Source: Verrucomicrobiota bacterium (GTDB lineage: Bacteria; Verrucomicrobiota; Verrucomicrobiia; Opitutales; Opitutaceae). From it: 36,265 nucleotides of DNA. Location of the stretch: NCBI GenBank assembly GCA_016209255.1, contig JACQWL010000623.1, forward strand, positions 1-36,265, written 5' to 3'. Shown here in pieces: positions 1-8,922 of the stretch. The notes under the pieces are model-generated. The model saw only the letters and a program-made list of their open reading frames with translations. It was not told the origin of the DNA and did no database searches. The position numbers were made by a program, and so were the translations under genes. How positions within the stretch are numbered: the first letter of the stretch is position 1; each line of letters starts with the position of its first letter.

Positions 1-276
1 CGCCCCTTTCAGGCCGCCGGCGATGAAGCACGTCGATGCGCCCATCCACGATCCGATCTCCACCACCTGCGCGTCGGCCGGCAGGTCGCTGGCGAGCTGA
101 AACAAATAGCCGCGCTCCGGGAAGCTGCCCATGTCGTCCGACTTGAAATGGCGCGCAATCCGCCGGAACTCGTCCCAGTCCAGGTCGGGCCGCCGCTTCC
201 GCGCCCCATGCAGGAAGCGGCCGCATTTCTGCGCAAAGCGCAGATCGCGAACGAGAGGCCAGTGCTTGAACGCCAT
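1..276 (-). CDS. Class I SAM-dependent methyltransferase, partial (C-terminus outside window)
   Basis: The first 92 codons of a minus-strand gene, starting at the ATG at 274-276 and running off the left edge. The frame reads MAFKHWPLVRDLRFAQK and reaches VVEIGSWMGASTCFIAGG near residues 72-89. That is the glycine-rich motif I (E-x-G-x-x-x-G-x-S) of class I methyltransferases that bind S-adenosylmethionine, closest in style to the Methyltransf_24 group often found beside glycosyltransferases. No transmembrane segment or signal peptide is visible, so it is probably cytoplasmic. A divergent GT2 gene lies 230 bases away, suggesting a polysaccharide-decorating role, which is inference. No Shine-Dalgarno sequence precedes the start. 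The acceptor-binding part is outside the window, so the substrate is unknown. Confidence 0.7.
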   Translation of the reverse strand, partial: MAFKHWPLVRDLRFAQKCGRFLHGARKRRPDLDWDEFRRIARHFKSDDMGSFPERGYLFQLASDLPADAQVVEIGSWMGASTCFIAGGLKGA

Positions 277-375
277 GGGTTTTCGCTGCGCGAAAACCTG
301 AGATTGTGAAGCAAAAAAAGACCCGCCTTGAAATTTTGCATGGCGCGGGGGGCTCTTTCTTCGTGGGTTTGTGTT

Positions 376-460
376 TGTCATTCTGAGCGCCAGCGAAGAA
401 TCCAACAGGATGTTCGCTTGCGGTCGCGCTGCTGGTTGCTTCGCTTCGCTCAGAATGACA
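376..460. repeat. Imperfect palindromic dispersed repeat (CATTCTGAGCG type)
   Basis: The left arm TGTCATTCTGAGCG (376-389) is the perfect reverse complement of CGCTCAGAATGACA (447-460). Pairing continues imperfectly inward through the GCGAAG block. The pattern 'CATTCTGAGC...GCGAAGAATC...GCTCAGAATGAC' is a widespread intergenic palindrome in many high-GC genomes. It sits between the divergent methyltransferase and GT2 genes. The GT2 reading frame happens to stay open through it, which makes the upstream ATG at 328 look like a start. Confidence 0.7.
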
Positions 461-507
461 GCTCTGATTCGGAGCGGGAGGCATTGCGCCCGCCGGGAGT
501 GCCAGTC

Positions 508-1494
508 GTGAGCGCACCGATGCCCTTGGCGCCCCTTCCAGGCCAGACTTCGGGCTTTTGCGGAGCAAAAACCCTCAAGGTCACCGTCGCGATTCCCACG
601 TACAACCGCGCGGACTTCCTGCGCCAGACGCTGGCCGGCATCGTCGCGCAAGAGTTCTCGCGCGATCACTTCGAGGTCCTCGTGATCGACAACAACTCGC
701 GCGATCACACGTGCGCCGTCGTCGCCGCTTTCGCGTCCGCCCACCCGGCGCCACGTTACGTGCCCGAGCCGCAGCAGGGGCTCGACTACGCGCGCAACCG
801 GGCCATCGCCGAGGCGCGCGGGGAAATCCTCCTGTTTGCCGACGACGACATCCTGGTGCAGCCCGACTGGATCGCGCAAATGGCCGTCCCGCTGCTGGCC
901 GATCCAGCGCGCAGAATCGGCGCCGTCGGGGGCGAGGTGATTCCGGTCTTTCCCGACGGACTGCCCGAGTGGGTGCGCGAATGGCATGCGCCGCTCGGCT
1001 TCCGCGCCGACACCGGCCCGCTCGAGCCGCGCCACTCGCCGATGGGCGCCAACCTCGCGTTTCCCAAATGGGTGTTCGGGCAACTTGGCGCGTTTCACAC
1101 CGGCCTCGACCGCGCGGCGGGCAACTACTTTTCGGGCGGCGACAGCGATATGATTCGCCGGGTCCGCGCGGCCGGGCTCGAGGTGTGGTTTGCGCCCGCC
1201 GCCGCGGTGCAGCACCAGCTGCCCGCGAGCCGCACCACGTTTCGCTACGCCGCGCGCCACGCCTTCGACTCGGCGCGCTCGCGGGTCATCGACCGCGCCG
1301 GACAGCCGGACGCCACCGGCTACCTGGCCGGAAGGTTGGTCGCCAACGCCCTGAAAGCGCCCGGGTTCGCGCTGCTCTCGCTGCTCAACGCCCTCGTCCT
1401 GCGCCCCGGCGCCGCGAAGAAAGGGCTCGTGCGCGCGTGGCGTTCCTGCGGCTATCTCTACCAGATTCCGCGCAGTTTTTTCGGCCGGATGTAG
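508..1494 (+). CDS. Family 2 glycosyltransferase (GT-A fold)
   Basis: About 328 residues from the GTG at 508. It transfers a sugar from a nucleotide donor, probably in capsule, O-antigen or exopolysaccharide assembly. The GT-A start LKVTVAIPTYNRADFL is at about residues 23-38, VLVIDNNSRD follows at 58-67, and the metal/nucleotide-binding triad DDD is at 112-114 in FADDDILV. The GNYFSGGDSDMIRR segment resembles the usual ED/GGD acceptor region. No membrane helix is evident, so it is likely cytoplasmic or peripheral. The frame stays open to 328, but that extension encodes a dispersed palindrome, so I prefer the GTG at 508 or ATG at 520. The acceptor cannot be inferred. Confidence 0.85.
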   Translation: MSAPMPLAPLPGQTSGFCGAKTLKVTVAIPTYNRADFLRQTLAGIVAQEFSRDHFEVLVIDNNSRDHTCAVVAAFASAHPAPRYVPEPQQGLDYARNRAIAEARGEILLFADDDILVQPDWIAQMAVPLLADPARRIGAVGGEVIPVFPDGLPEWVREWHAPLGFRADTGPLEPRHSPMGANLAFPKWVFGQLGAFHTGLDRAAGNYFSGGDSDMIRRVRAAGLEVWFAPAAAVQHQLPASRTTFRYAARHAFDSARSRVIDRAGQPDATGYLAGRLVANALKAPGFALLSLLNALVLRPGAAKKGLVRAWRSCGYLYQIPRSFFGRM

Positions 1495-1581
1495 GGCAGC
1501 CTGGCCACGGGGCGCCGTGACGCGCGAAAATGAAGGCGGATCCCCCGGGAAGTGGCACGGGCGCGCTGTTGTTAAGACAGA

Positions 1582-1648
1582 AGCCTGCTTGCAGGCGATT
1601 GGAGACCTTGGTCGTCGGCGCACGCCAAACATCGCCTGCAAGCAGGCT
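1582..1648. repeat. Dispersed palindrome, GCCTGCTTGCAGGCGAT family, copy 1
   Basis: An 18-nt arm AGCCTGCTTGCAGGCGAT (1582-1599) is perfectly complementary to ATCGCCTGCAAGCAGGCT (1631-1648), with a 31-nt spacer. Each arm is itself a near-palindrome (GCCTGC-TT-GCAGGC). The right arm continues into CCTAC, as in the second copy at 13313-13389. The organisation is REP/BIME-like: paired GC-rich hairpins in intergenic DNA. Confidence 0.85.
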
Positions 1649-2170
1649 CCTACCCCCGACCACCGTTGCCGAAACACGCCCGTCTGGCCGCCGGGTGGGT
1701 TTCAGTCACCGGCCGGGGTGCCGTCATGGCGGATCACGCGCATCTCCGCGCCGGAAACTTCGCCGCACGCGGCCGAGAAACCAGCCACGGTATTGGTGTG
1801 CCCAGCCTTGTCCTCCGCCGGGATGAGCACCGCCATTTGCCGGTGCCGCCGACGCAGGAACTGCCCCACCGCATGTCTGCTCAACGCGACGTAGTCCGTC
1901 CCCTTGGAAGGCAGCTTCATCCCGGGATGGCGCGCTCCGATCAACATGCAGGGCCAACTGCATCGTTACGGCTTCGCCAACGGAACGATCCAGTCGACCT
2001 CCACTTTGAATGTGAACCGACGAGCACCAACAAGTGGGCCGGTGACCTGCGGACGCCGCCTGCCTGTTTCCGCTGGAGAAACGCGCCCGGATGCGCCGGA
2101 GGCGCACCGGGGCTTGCTCGCCTCCGGCGGGTCGCGTTCCCACCTCGATCCAACTGAATTGTTGAGCAGG

Positions 2171-2298
2171 GGCGTCGCTTGTCGACGCCTGTTTCCACGT
2201 CGTATGACGGACGTCGGCAAGCGGCGCTCCTACACTCAGAAATTAGTTTGCACGGCTCAACGAGTGAACGCGATTCGACTGCATGGATACCGCTCAGG
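2171..2298 (+). repeat. Hairpin plus 65-nt dispersed repeat, copy A
   Basis: A 7-bp stem GGCGTCG (2171-2177) / CGACGCC (2183-2189) with a 5-nt loop is followed by a 65-nt element at 2234-2298. That element begins ACTCAGAAATTAGT and contains CTGCATGGATAC and GCTCAGG. It aligns without gaps to 33625-33689, with 52 of 65 positions identical by hand count. The same 7-5-7 hairpin precedes the second copy, but here about 45 extra bases separate hairpin and element. It lies just past the 3' end of the cytochrome gene that ends at 2310. Confidence 0.75.
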
Positions 2299-2309
2299 TC
2301 AAACCGTCG

Positions 2310-5300
2310 TTATCTTGGACGGGGACTGCGGAGGTAGGCGAAGAGGTCGCGCAACTGTTGAGCATCCATGTCATCGAGCAGGCCCTCGGGCATCAGGCTG
2401 CGGCCCACGGCTTGCAAGCTCTTGATTTCCGACTGCCGCAAAGTGATGTCCTCGCCTTCAAAACCGCGCACGACGACGATCTGCAGATCACGCTTCACCA
2501 AGAATCCGCTCAGGCTGCGGCCGTCATGGGTTGCGATCAGGTAATACTGGAATCCCTCGCGGATTTCCGCGCTCGGATTGATGATGCTGGGAAGCATGGT
2601 GCCCAGATTGTCACGCTGGTAGTCGGTCAAATCAGGTCCCAGGCGGCCGCCCTTGTGAAACAGCGTGTGGCAGTTCGCGCACCGCTGGGTGAACAACGCC
2701 CCGCCCGCCTTTGCGTTACCCGTGCCTTGTTTCAATCTGGCCTCCACCTCGGCGATACGCAGGTTCAAATGGGCCGCGCTGTTTCCCGCCACGGGTGGAA
2801 ACACCTTCGCCACCAACTCTGCCACGTCCACCGGTTGATGCCCGCGCATTCGATCCACGATGTCCGGCGGGATGTCGGCCGCCGCGATCTGTCCGGATTC
2901 AATCGAGCCCAGCAAGTGCCTGGCCCAGGCCGCGCGACTGGAAAGGAGCGCGAGGATCGCCGTGCGGATGTCGCCAGTCGTCTTGGGCAGGAGCGCCGCC
3001 GCCCATGGGCCGATTTCCGCCTGATCGAAGTGCATCAGTGAAACCACCGCCGTTCGGCGAAGCGTTGGCGGCTCCGGACCCGCCGCGACGGCGAACAATG
3101 CCGGAACCGCGAAGTCCCGCCTCACCTCACCAAAGGCCCGGGTGTAGAGCAGCCGTTCTTCGAGGGGGGCCTGCTTGTTTCGCACCGTGGCCATCGCCTC
3201 CTTGACGGCGGCGGCGTCTCCCTGCCGCACGCGCAGGATGAGCGGCGTCTGACCCGAAGCCGCCATCGCCTCGGATAATTCGTCCGGCAAATCCACCAAC
3301 TCACGCCCCCGATAAGCCTCCTCAAATCCCTTCATCAGGAAGACCGTGTGCTGCGGAGTCGGCGCCATCCGCAGCAATTGGGCGCACACGATCAGATCCT
3401 GCCGCCGACCTTCCAGGGCAAACCGCCGCATCAGCCGCGGTAGCAGATGCTGCTGAACCAGCGGGCGCTCCCACAATGCGGTCGTCCTGAAAAACGTCAC
3501 CACCCGTTCGCGATCCAGTCCCGCATGAGCTTCGAGCACCCACCAGACAAGCGGCGGAATATTGGGGTCGGTCACGTCGCCGTCATGGGCCGCCAACACG
3601 CCCACCAGCCGCAGCGCCTGCGCGGTTGCGAGGCGGCGCGCGGTCGAGGCGAACTGCGCCCGCACCTCCGCCTCCGGTTCGCGCGCGGCCTGCGCCAACA
3701 CCGCCCCCATGACATCGGCCGGCAAATCACCCGATTTCTTCGCGCCGGGGCCAGACCGCCCCAGCCCGCGGTTGACACCGTATTTGTCCCCCAGTAGCCG
3801 CACCGCCCACATTCGCACCGCCGGATACGGATGCCGCAGGGCCGATTGCGCCACGCGATCCTCCAGCGACCCCATCTGGTGCAGCGCCCACAGCGCGTTC
3901 AACGGCCCCAGGCCACGGTCCTGCGCGAGAGTGTGCTCCAGCGTCGCCACGGCGGACGGGTCCTTGCGCTCGCCCAGCAAGTGCACCGCCATCTGCCGGT
4001 GCCATTTGTTCGGATGCGCAAGCAGCGCCATGAGCTGGCCGGTCGATTTCTTTTCAAGGTTTGTATCGCGCTCGAACGCCGAATCCTTGCCGCGCAGCCG
4101 GTAGATTCGGCCCGTGTCCGGATCAATCTGACTTTGATAATGGTTCCGGTGTGCGGTGTAGTACTCGTACATGTCGGACACGAACAGTGAGCCGTCCGGC
4201 GCATTGACGATATGGAGCGGACGGAACGCGACATCGTCGCTCCACATCGGCCGGCCGACGTCCCGTGTCTCGAAGGTTGAGCGGAGCCCGCTGCGGTGGA
4301 CGTCGAGCACCTCGTTGTGCAGCGGATCGATCGCGAACAAGTGGCCCTGGTAGTTGGCCGGCAGCGCCGTGCCTTCCACAAACGCGCCGAAATGCGAAAA
4401 GCGCCGCACCGGCGTGAGCGTGCTCATATAGGGAAGCTGGCCGAAAGCGTACATCTCGTTCGGCCCCGGCCGCTGCAAGGTGAAGTAGCCGCCCTGCACG
4501 TAGTGGAACCCGCGCGTCTGGCCGCCATTGTGGCCCGAATAGAGGCGGCCCTGGCCGTCGAACTCGAGACCGAACGTATTGCCGCCGCCCTTGGCGAAAA
4601 TTTCGTACGCACGTGTTTCCGGGTGATAGCGCCACACCATGCTGCCATCAAAATAAACGCCCTCCACATCCGGCCCGTCCAGCCCGGGCCGCGTCACCCG
4701 GCTGGTTGTCGTGCTCCCCTGGCCGCCGTAAAGCCATCCGTCCGGTCCCCAAATCAGACCATTGGAGACAGCGTGGGTGTCCTCCAGACCAAATCCCTGC
4801 AAGTGCACTACGGGCGGGCCATCGGGAACGTCATCAAAATCCTGGTCTGGATAGAACATCACGTAGGGCGTGTTCATCACCCAGACGCCACCGCGTCCCC
4901 GCACCACTGAATTCGCCATGTTCAAGCCGTCCTGAAAAACCGTGTGCTTGTCGAACACCCCGTCGCCATCGGTGTCGTCGTGGATCGAGATGATATCCGC
5001 CCCCCGATCATGATGAGGCGGTGCCGGCGGCACGCGGTCGAAAATGGCTTCTATACCTGGCGACCGGCCTATAATCTCCAATCCGGCGGGATAGGGGTAT
5101 TGCCGGTACTGCGCGACCCAAAGCCGTCCACGGGCATCGAAACTCATGTGGGTCGGCTGTGCGATCAACGGCTCGCTCAGGACCAACTCCACCTTCAAGT
5201 CATCGGCCGAATTCATTTTCGCGAGGGAGTCTTGAGGCGAGAGCCGTGGCCCCGGATCCAACTGTGCCAGTCGTCCCAAGACAAAGTTCGACGCCTGGAA

Positions 5301-5867
5301 CTGGTCAAACGATGTGGCGGCGGGCCGGCTCGCCAGGGCGCGCCCCGGCCGGTATCCGTCGCCCGGGAAAAACTCCCAGCGCCCTTCCAATACGCATTCG
5401 TTCATTATATTCATGATGCGCGGCGCCCCGCCGAGAAAGCCGCCAGGGCCGGACTGGTTGTGAACCCGGATGGCGATCTCGTTCCACGCACCCTTCCCCA
5501 GTGTTCCCACCGGCACCCGGTGGCGATGGCCCACGTTGCGCCCGCTCTTGAAATCCGGCGGGAACTCGCCGCCCACGCCAATCCTCACCCCGTTGACGTA
5601 AACTTCGTGGGCGTCCGCCAAATCGCGGATGACCACGCCTACGGTTTCCGCATACTTGATCTCTTCGTATTTGTCGGTGTCCTTGAAGAAACTGTCCGGG
5701 ACTTTTACCCACGTCCGATACCAGGCGATGCCATCATAGCTATGCGCCGCCGCCGGACCGTTTTCCTCCCATGAGCCGGGCACCAGGACGGGGTACCACT
5801 CGGCGGCCCGAAGCGCACTCGTGAACAGGCCAAGAAATACAAAAATGGGCCGGGAGAGACGCTTCAT
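2310..5867 (-). CDS. PVC-type dehydrogenase with N-terminal galactose-binding-like domain, HEAT repeats and C-terminal cytochrome c module
   Basis: A secreted multidomain protein of 1185 residues. A signal peptide (MKRLSRPIFVFLGLFTSALRA) fixes the start at 5867; the longer frame to 5999 runs through intergenic repeat. Residues ~28-155 resemble the jelly-roll sugar-binding domain of GH2 enzymes. Residues ~215-600 are the beta-propeller of the TIGR02604 putative membrane-bound dehydrogenase family, with a calcium-loop-like DDTDGDGVFDKH. Helical HEAT-like repeats follow. The C-terminus is a TIGR02603-type module with the haem motif CANCH at about 1063-1067 and NPSAEIREGFQYY after it. Family knowledge suggests periplasmic sugar or alcohol oxidation coupled to electron transfer; the substrate is unknown. 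The sugar-binding front suggests carbohydrate targeting, which is inference. Confidence 0.88.
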   Translation of the reverse strand: MKRLSRPIFVFLGLFTSALRAAEWYPVLVPGSWEENGPAAAHSYDGIAWYRTWVKVPDSFFKDTDKYEEIKYAETVGVVIRDLADAHEVYVNGVRIGVGGEFPPDFKSGRNVGHRHRVPVGTLGKGAWNEIAIRVHNQSGPGGFLGGAPRIMNIMNECVLEGRWEFFPGDGYRPGRALASRPAATSFDQFQASNFVLGRLAQLDPGPRLSPQDSLAKMNSADDLKVELVLSEPLIAQPTHMSFDARGRLWVAQYRQYPYPAGLEIIGRSPGIEAIFDRVPPAPPHHDRGADIISIHDDTDGDGVFDKHTVFQDGLNMANSVVRGRGGVWVMNTPYVMFYPDQDFDDVPDGPPVVHLQGFGLEDTHAVSNGLIWGPDGWLYGGQGSTTTSRVTRPGLDGPDVEGVYFDGSMVWRYHPETRAYEIFAKGGGNTFGLEFDGQGRLYSGHNGGQTRGFHYVQGGYFTLQRPGPNEMYAFGQLPYMSTLTPVRRFSHFGAFVEGTALPANYQGHLFAIDPLHNEVLDVHRSGLRSTFETRDVGRPMWSDDVAFRPLHIVNAPDGSLFVSDMYEYYTAHRNHYQSQIDPDTGRIYRLRGKDSAFERDTNLEKKSTGQLMALLAHPNKWHRQMAVHLLGERKDPSAVATLEHTLAQDRGLGPLNALWALHQMGSLEDRVAQSALRHPYPAVRMWAVRLLGDKYGVNRGLGRSGPGAKKSGDLPADVMGAVLAQAAREPEAEVRAQFASTARRLATAQALRLVGVLAAHDGDVTDPNIPPLVWWVLEAHAGLDRERVVTFFRTTALWERPLVQQHLLPRLMRRFALEGRRQDLIVCAQLLRMAPTPQHTVFLMKGFEEAYRGRELVDLPDELSEAMAASGQTPLILRVRQGDAAAVKEAMATVRNKQAPLEERLLYTRAFGEVRRDFAVPALFAVAAGPEPPTLRRTAVVSLMHFDQAEIGPWAAALLPKTTGDIRTAILALLSSRAAWARHLLGSIESGQIAAADIPPDIVDRMRGHQPVDVAELVAKVFPPVAGNSAAHLNLRIAEVEARLKQGTGNAKAGGALFTQRCANCHTLFHKGGRLGPDLTDYQRDNLGTMLPSIINPSAEIREGFQYYLIATHDGRSLSGFLVKRDLQIVVVRGFEGEDITLRQSEIKSLQAVGRSLMPEGLLDDMDAQQLRDLFAYLRSPRPR

Positions 5868-5919
5868 GGGCAGACGAAGACAAGCCGGAGACTTCCAAGC
5901 CTTAACGATGCAGTTGCAG

Positions 5920-6012
5920 GTAGGGCCGCCACTGATAGCCTGCCCTGGGCGCAGCCGAAGGGGCGGGCCGCAACACGAACGAAGGCGGCCCGGCGGCAAG
6001 CGCCGGCCCTAC
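5920..6012. repeat. Dispersed inverted repeat, GTAGGGCCG family
   Basis: GTAGGGCCG at 5920-5928 is complementary to CGGCCCTAC at 6004-6012. Inside lie further GC-rich inverted segments, including CCGGCGGCAAGCGCCGG just before the right arm. It occupies the gap between the dehydrogenase/cytochrome gene and the oxidoreductase gene. It shares the outward GTAGG end with the GCCTGCTTGCAGGC family, suggesting related intergenic elements. Confidence 0.6.
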
Positions 6013-6071
6013 ATTCACCGGGTTTGGACATCATTTCAGTTGAGCGCGGTTTTCGACCGACTGGATACGGC

Positions 6072-7058
6072 CTAATTCGCGGGGATTTTCCTTCCCGCTT
6101 GATTCATGATTTCTGTAATTTTCACCGGTTGGCCGCCCCGCGCCTTGCTCAGTACATCGGCTTCCATGAAGGCCATGATCTCGATCGTTTCCGGTTCCGG
6201 CACCGGCGAGATCCCGGTCTGAAAGAACGTCACGATTGCCTGTACGAGGGGCCGGTAACCGTCCCACCGCCCCACCGTTGTCGACTCGCCCTTTTCTCCC
6301 ACCGCCTTGCCGGCGTTCCGGTTGCCTTCGCGGAAAATCCCGATGCGGCCGTCGGCCCACCGGCCTTCCGAGACGATCGCCCCCTTGGCGCTGCTCTTGC
6401 GCGTCACGGTCTCAATCCCCGGGCCCAGGACGGTGAAAAGGGATTCGACGCCGTGGACCCCATACCAGAACAACTCCGGATTCGTCGGTTCCAGGGTCGC
6501 GGCGCCATACATCTCCGCGCTCAACACCCTGCCGATCTTTCCATGGCGCACCGCCTGCATCTCCTTGCCGAATCGCGCGCCCGAGGCGCTCATCACCGCC
6601 GTCTTGTGTTTCTTCGCCAGTGCGAACAGGTCGATCGCATCCCGGGCCGAAAGGGTCATGGGCTTCTCGATGTAGACGGGCTTTCCGGCGAGGAGGACCT
6701 TGCGGGCCTGTGCCACGTGCCGCCGCGCATCGTTGTCCTCCATCAGGACCGCGTCGACGTTTTTCACGAGCTCCTCGATCGAGTCGTAGAATTTCACCCC
6801 AAAGTCCTTGCGGAGTTTTTCCGCGTTCCCGTCAACCCGCGACCAGGAACTCTGAATGTCGGGACTGCTCACCTTGTACGCGGCCACGACCCTCGCGCCA
6901 GGGATGTGATCTTTCGCCTTGGGATCGTTGAGCAGCTCGGTGAAATTAATCGAGTGCCCGGTATCCATGCCAATCATGCCGAGGCGAAGCTCCGCGGCGT
7001 TGGCCAGGGCGGCAAGAGCCAGGCTTAGAATCAGGGCCATTCCATTTTTGTGATGCAT
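6072..7058 (-). CDS. Secreted Gfo/Idh/MocA-family oxidoreductase
   Basis: About 328 residues from the ATG at 7058, chosen because it begins a signal-peptide-like stretch (MHHKNGMALILSLALAALANA). Family members are NAD(P)-dependent sugar or inositol oxidoreductases with an N-terminal Rossmann fold and a C-terminal alpha/beta domain. Visible here are AELRLGMIGMDTGHS at the first strand, VDAVLMEDNDARRH, and GKPVYIEKPMT with the conserved EKP motif whose Lys is usually catalytic. The first loop reads GMIGMDTGHS rather than a textbook G-x-G-x-x-G, as in a subgroup common in planctomycetes and verrucomicrobia, so cofactor use is uncertain. The export signal is also characteristic of PVC paralogues. 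It lies codirectional with the adjacent sulfatase. Confidence 0.82.
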   Translation of the reverse strand: MHHKNGMALILSLALAALANAAELRLGMIGMDTGHSINFTELLNDPKAKDHIPGARVVAAYKVSSPDIQSSWSRVDGNAEKLRKDFGVKFYDSIEELVKNVDAVLMEDNDARRHVAQARKVLLAGKPVYIEKPMTLSARDAIDLFALAKKHKTAVMSASGARFGKEMQAVRHGKIGRVLSAEMYGAATLEPTNPELFWYGVHGVESLFTVLGPGIETVTRKSSAKGAIVSEGRWADGRIGIFREGNRNAGKAVGEKGESTTVGRWDGYRPLVQAIVTFFQTGISPVPEPETIEIMAFMEADVLSKARGGQPVKITEIMNQAGRKIPAN

Positions 7059-7259
7059 AATTTGTGGGGTTAAATTTTTCGTCGCCGCGCGCAGAGCCAA
7101 TCTGAGTCCGGCCGCGCCAGGATAAGGGGGATCGTTGGCGGACCAATCGCCATCGGTCAGAGCGATCGCGCCCCCAACCGTTACGTGCGGGCGGGGCGGC
7201 GTCGAGCCCTTTTCCGGATGGCGCCGCCACCTTTGCCCCTTGTGCCGGCATCGAAGGAA

Positions 7260-8855
7260 TCACCGGGCCAGCGCACCGGTTTGTTCTGCCCATTGCGCCC
7301 AGTCGGCCGCCATCGCGACAACCCGGGCTGGATGTTCGCCGGCGAGATTTACGGTCTCCGAACGATCCTTCGCGAGATGGTACAGCTCCCATCGCTTGTC
7401 GCTGGCGCCCCAGACCAGTTTCCATTCCCCGTCACGAACCGCCCGATTGCCGTAGAGTTCCCAAAAAAGCGGCAACTGGCGCGGGCCGGCCGGCCTTCCC
7501 CGCACGGCCGGCATCAGGCTTCGCCCGTCCATGGGCAGGGTCGACCGGCCATTGACGTTGCTCGGATAACCGCCGCCCGCGATCTCCAGCAAGGTCGGCA
7601 TAAAATCCACCAGGTGCCCCGGCGCACTGGTAATCGCTCCCGCCGGCGCGACTCCGGGCCAGCGCACGATCATCGGCGTGCAGATTCCGCCCTCGTAGGT
7701 CCAGGTTTTGTGCCGCCGGAAAGGCGCGTTTTGCGCCCAGCCCCAGCCGGGCCCGACGAACTCGTACCCCCGCGCGTCGCCGACCGGCAGTCCCCGGTTG
7801 TGCGCGATAAACTCCGTCTCGTTTGCCGGCCAGGTCGCGCAGCCGCCATTGTCGGAAAGAAAAAAGACCACGGTGTTGTGGGCCGAGCCGGACCCCTCCA
7901 AGGCGGCGAGCACCTGGCCGATGCCTTGATCGAGGCGGTCAACCATCGCTGCATAGACTTCCATCCGCTCCTCCTCGCGCTTCCGCGTCGCCGCATCGAG
8001 CCGCTCCCAGGGTGTCACCTCGTACTCGTACCGAAAGGTTCCGGTCTTGCGATCCACCGGAGACAGCTTCGTCACCGCGGGATCGATGATGCCCAGTTCA
8101 ATCTGGCGCTGGAAGCGCCGGTACCGGAGCACGTCATACCCGTCCCGATATTTTCCCCGGTAGCGCGCGACATCCTCCGCCGGCGCCTGGAGCGGAAAAT
8201 GTGGCGCCGTGTAGCAGAGATTGAGGAAAAACGGCCGGCCGGCACGCGTCGTGCGGCGGATGAACTCCGCCGCGCGCGCGGAAAAGGCGTCGGTCGTGTA
8301 GAAATCGCGCGGAAACTCCGTGACCCGTTTGTCGTGGTGCGCGAACAGCCGCGTCGCGCCGCCGTTGTAGAACGTCGGATCCGGCTGGGCCGGATTGAAA
8401 TGATTGCTGCAGCCATCCAGCAATCCGTAGAACTCGTCAAACCCGCGATCGATCGGCCGCAGAGGCGCGGCACCGCCGAGGTGCCATTTGCCAATCAGCG
8501 ACGTGGCGTAACCGGCCTGCCGCATCACCTCGCCAATCGTGACCATGTTGTCCCGCAGCAGCCCGCCTTTGCCCTGCCGCGGGTAAAGGCCGGTTGTCAA
8601 TGCCGCGCGCGACGTCACGCACACGGCGCAATTGTAGAACTGGGTGAAGCGCAGGCCGTCCGCCGCCAGCCGATCGAGATTCGGCGTGCGAATCTCGCCG
8701 CCGTAGGCCCCGAGGTCGGAGAAGCCCAGGTCGTCCACGAGGATCAGCAACACATTCGGACGGGGCGCGACCGCGGATGGGGCGGCGCCGATCGGTCCTG
8801 CACCGACGGTGATGACAAACGCGAGGAGGGAGAAGTAAAGTCGGATGGCGCGCAT
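7260..8855 (-). CDS. Secreted arylsulfatase-like sulfatase (S1 type) with atypical CVTSR activation motif
   Basis: A 531-residue hydrolase of sulfate esters, exported by an N-terminal signal peptide (about residues 1-25). Visible: NVLLILVDDLGFSDLGAYGG with the Asp pair at 41-42 that binds Ca2+; the formylglycine motif region NCAVCVTSRAALTTG with C79-V-T-S-R83; GKWHLGG with K123/H125; and FFLSDNGG. The length suits the family. The canonical modification motif is C-x-P/A-x-R, and here the third position is Thr. A -35/-10-like pair lies about 70-95 bases upstream at 8923-8952. It is divergent from the sulfatase at 9029. The substrate is undetermined, but the locus suggests sulfated polysaccharide. 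Confidence 0.92.
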   Translation of the reverse strand: MRAIRLYFSLLAFVITVGAGPIGAAPSAVAPRPNVLLILVDDLGFSDLGAYGGEIRTPNLDRLAADGLRFTQFYNCAVCVTSRAALTTGLYPRQGKGGLLRDNMVTIGEVMRQAGYATSLIGKWHLGGAAPLRPIDRGFDEFYGLLDGCSNHFNPAQPDPTFYNGGATRLFAHHDKRVTEFPRDFYTTDAFSARAAEFIRRTTRAGRPFFLNLCYTAPHFPLQAPAEDVARYRGKYRDGYDVLRYRRFQRQIELGIIDPAVTKLSPVDRKTGTFRYEYEVTPWERLDAATRKREEERMEVYAAMVDRLDQGIGQVLAALEGSGSAHNTVVFFLSDNGGCATWPANETEFIAHNRGLPVGDARGYEFVGPGWGWAQNAPFRRHKTWTYEGGICTPMIVRWPGVAPAGAITSAPGHLVDFMPTLLEIAGGGYPSNVNGRSTLPMDGRSLMPAVRGRPAGPRQLPLFWELYGNRAVRDGEWKLVWGASDKRWELYHLAKDRSETVNLAGEHPARVVAMAADWAQWAEQTGALAR

Positions 8856-8922
8856 TTCCGCTGGTTGGACGTTGGGGGTTCGACGTCACATTCAAGGATT
8901 GGTTCGACGCAGGAGTTGACCA

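Larger units (their letters stand above)
1495..2309. other. 815-base spacer with two dispersed repeats and no convincing gene
   Basis: The stretch holds a long inverted repeat at 1582-1648 and a hairpin plus 65-nt repeat at 2171-2298. Between them, the minus strand has an 81-codon frame (1702-1947) with readable stretches such as AVLIPAEDKAGHTNTVAGF. Just upstream in another frame is a C-terminal-looking stretch ending FTFKVEVDWIVPLAKP and a stop near 1966. These could be scraps of a decayed gene, but I recognise no family. Positions 2075-2140 contain further short GC-rich inverted repeats. Confidence 0.4.

Noticed and set aside
328-507. N-terminal extension of the glycosyltransferase from ATG 328
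   Set aside because: It encodes a dispersed palindrome, and the GT-A fold begins only after residue 20 of the shorter form.
1582-1648. CRISPR or intrinsic terminator at the long inverted repeats
   Set aside because: There is no regularly spaced direct repeat array anywhere, and the hairpins lack T-runs. The second copy has the same arms with a different spacer, as in REP elements.
1702-1947. 81-codon minus-strand gene in the left spacer
   Set aside because: Some readable stretches, but no family, no ribosome site and a stop close upstream. Kept only as a possible remnant in the spacer entry.
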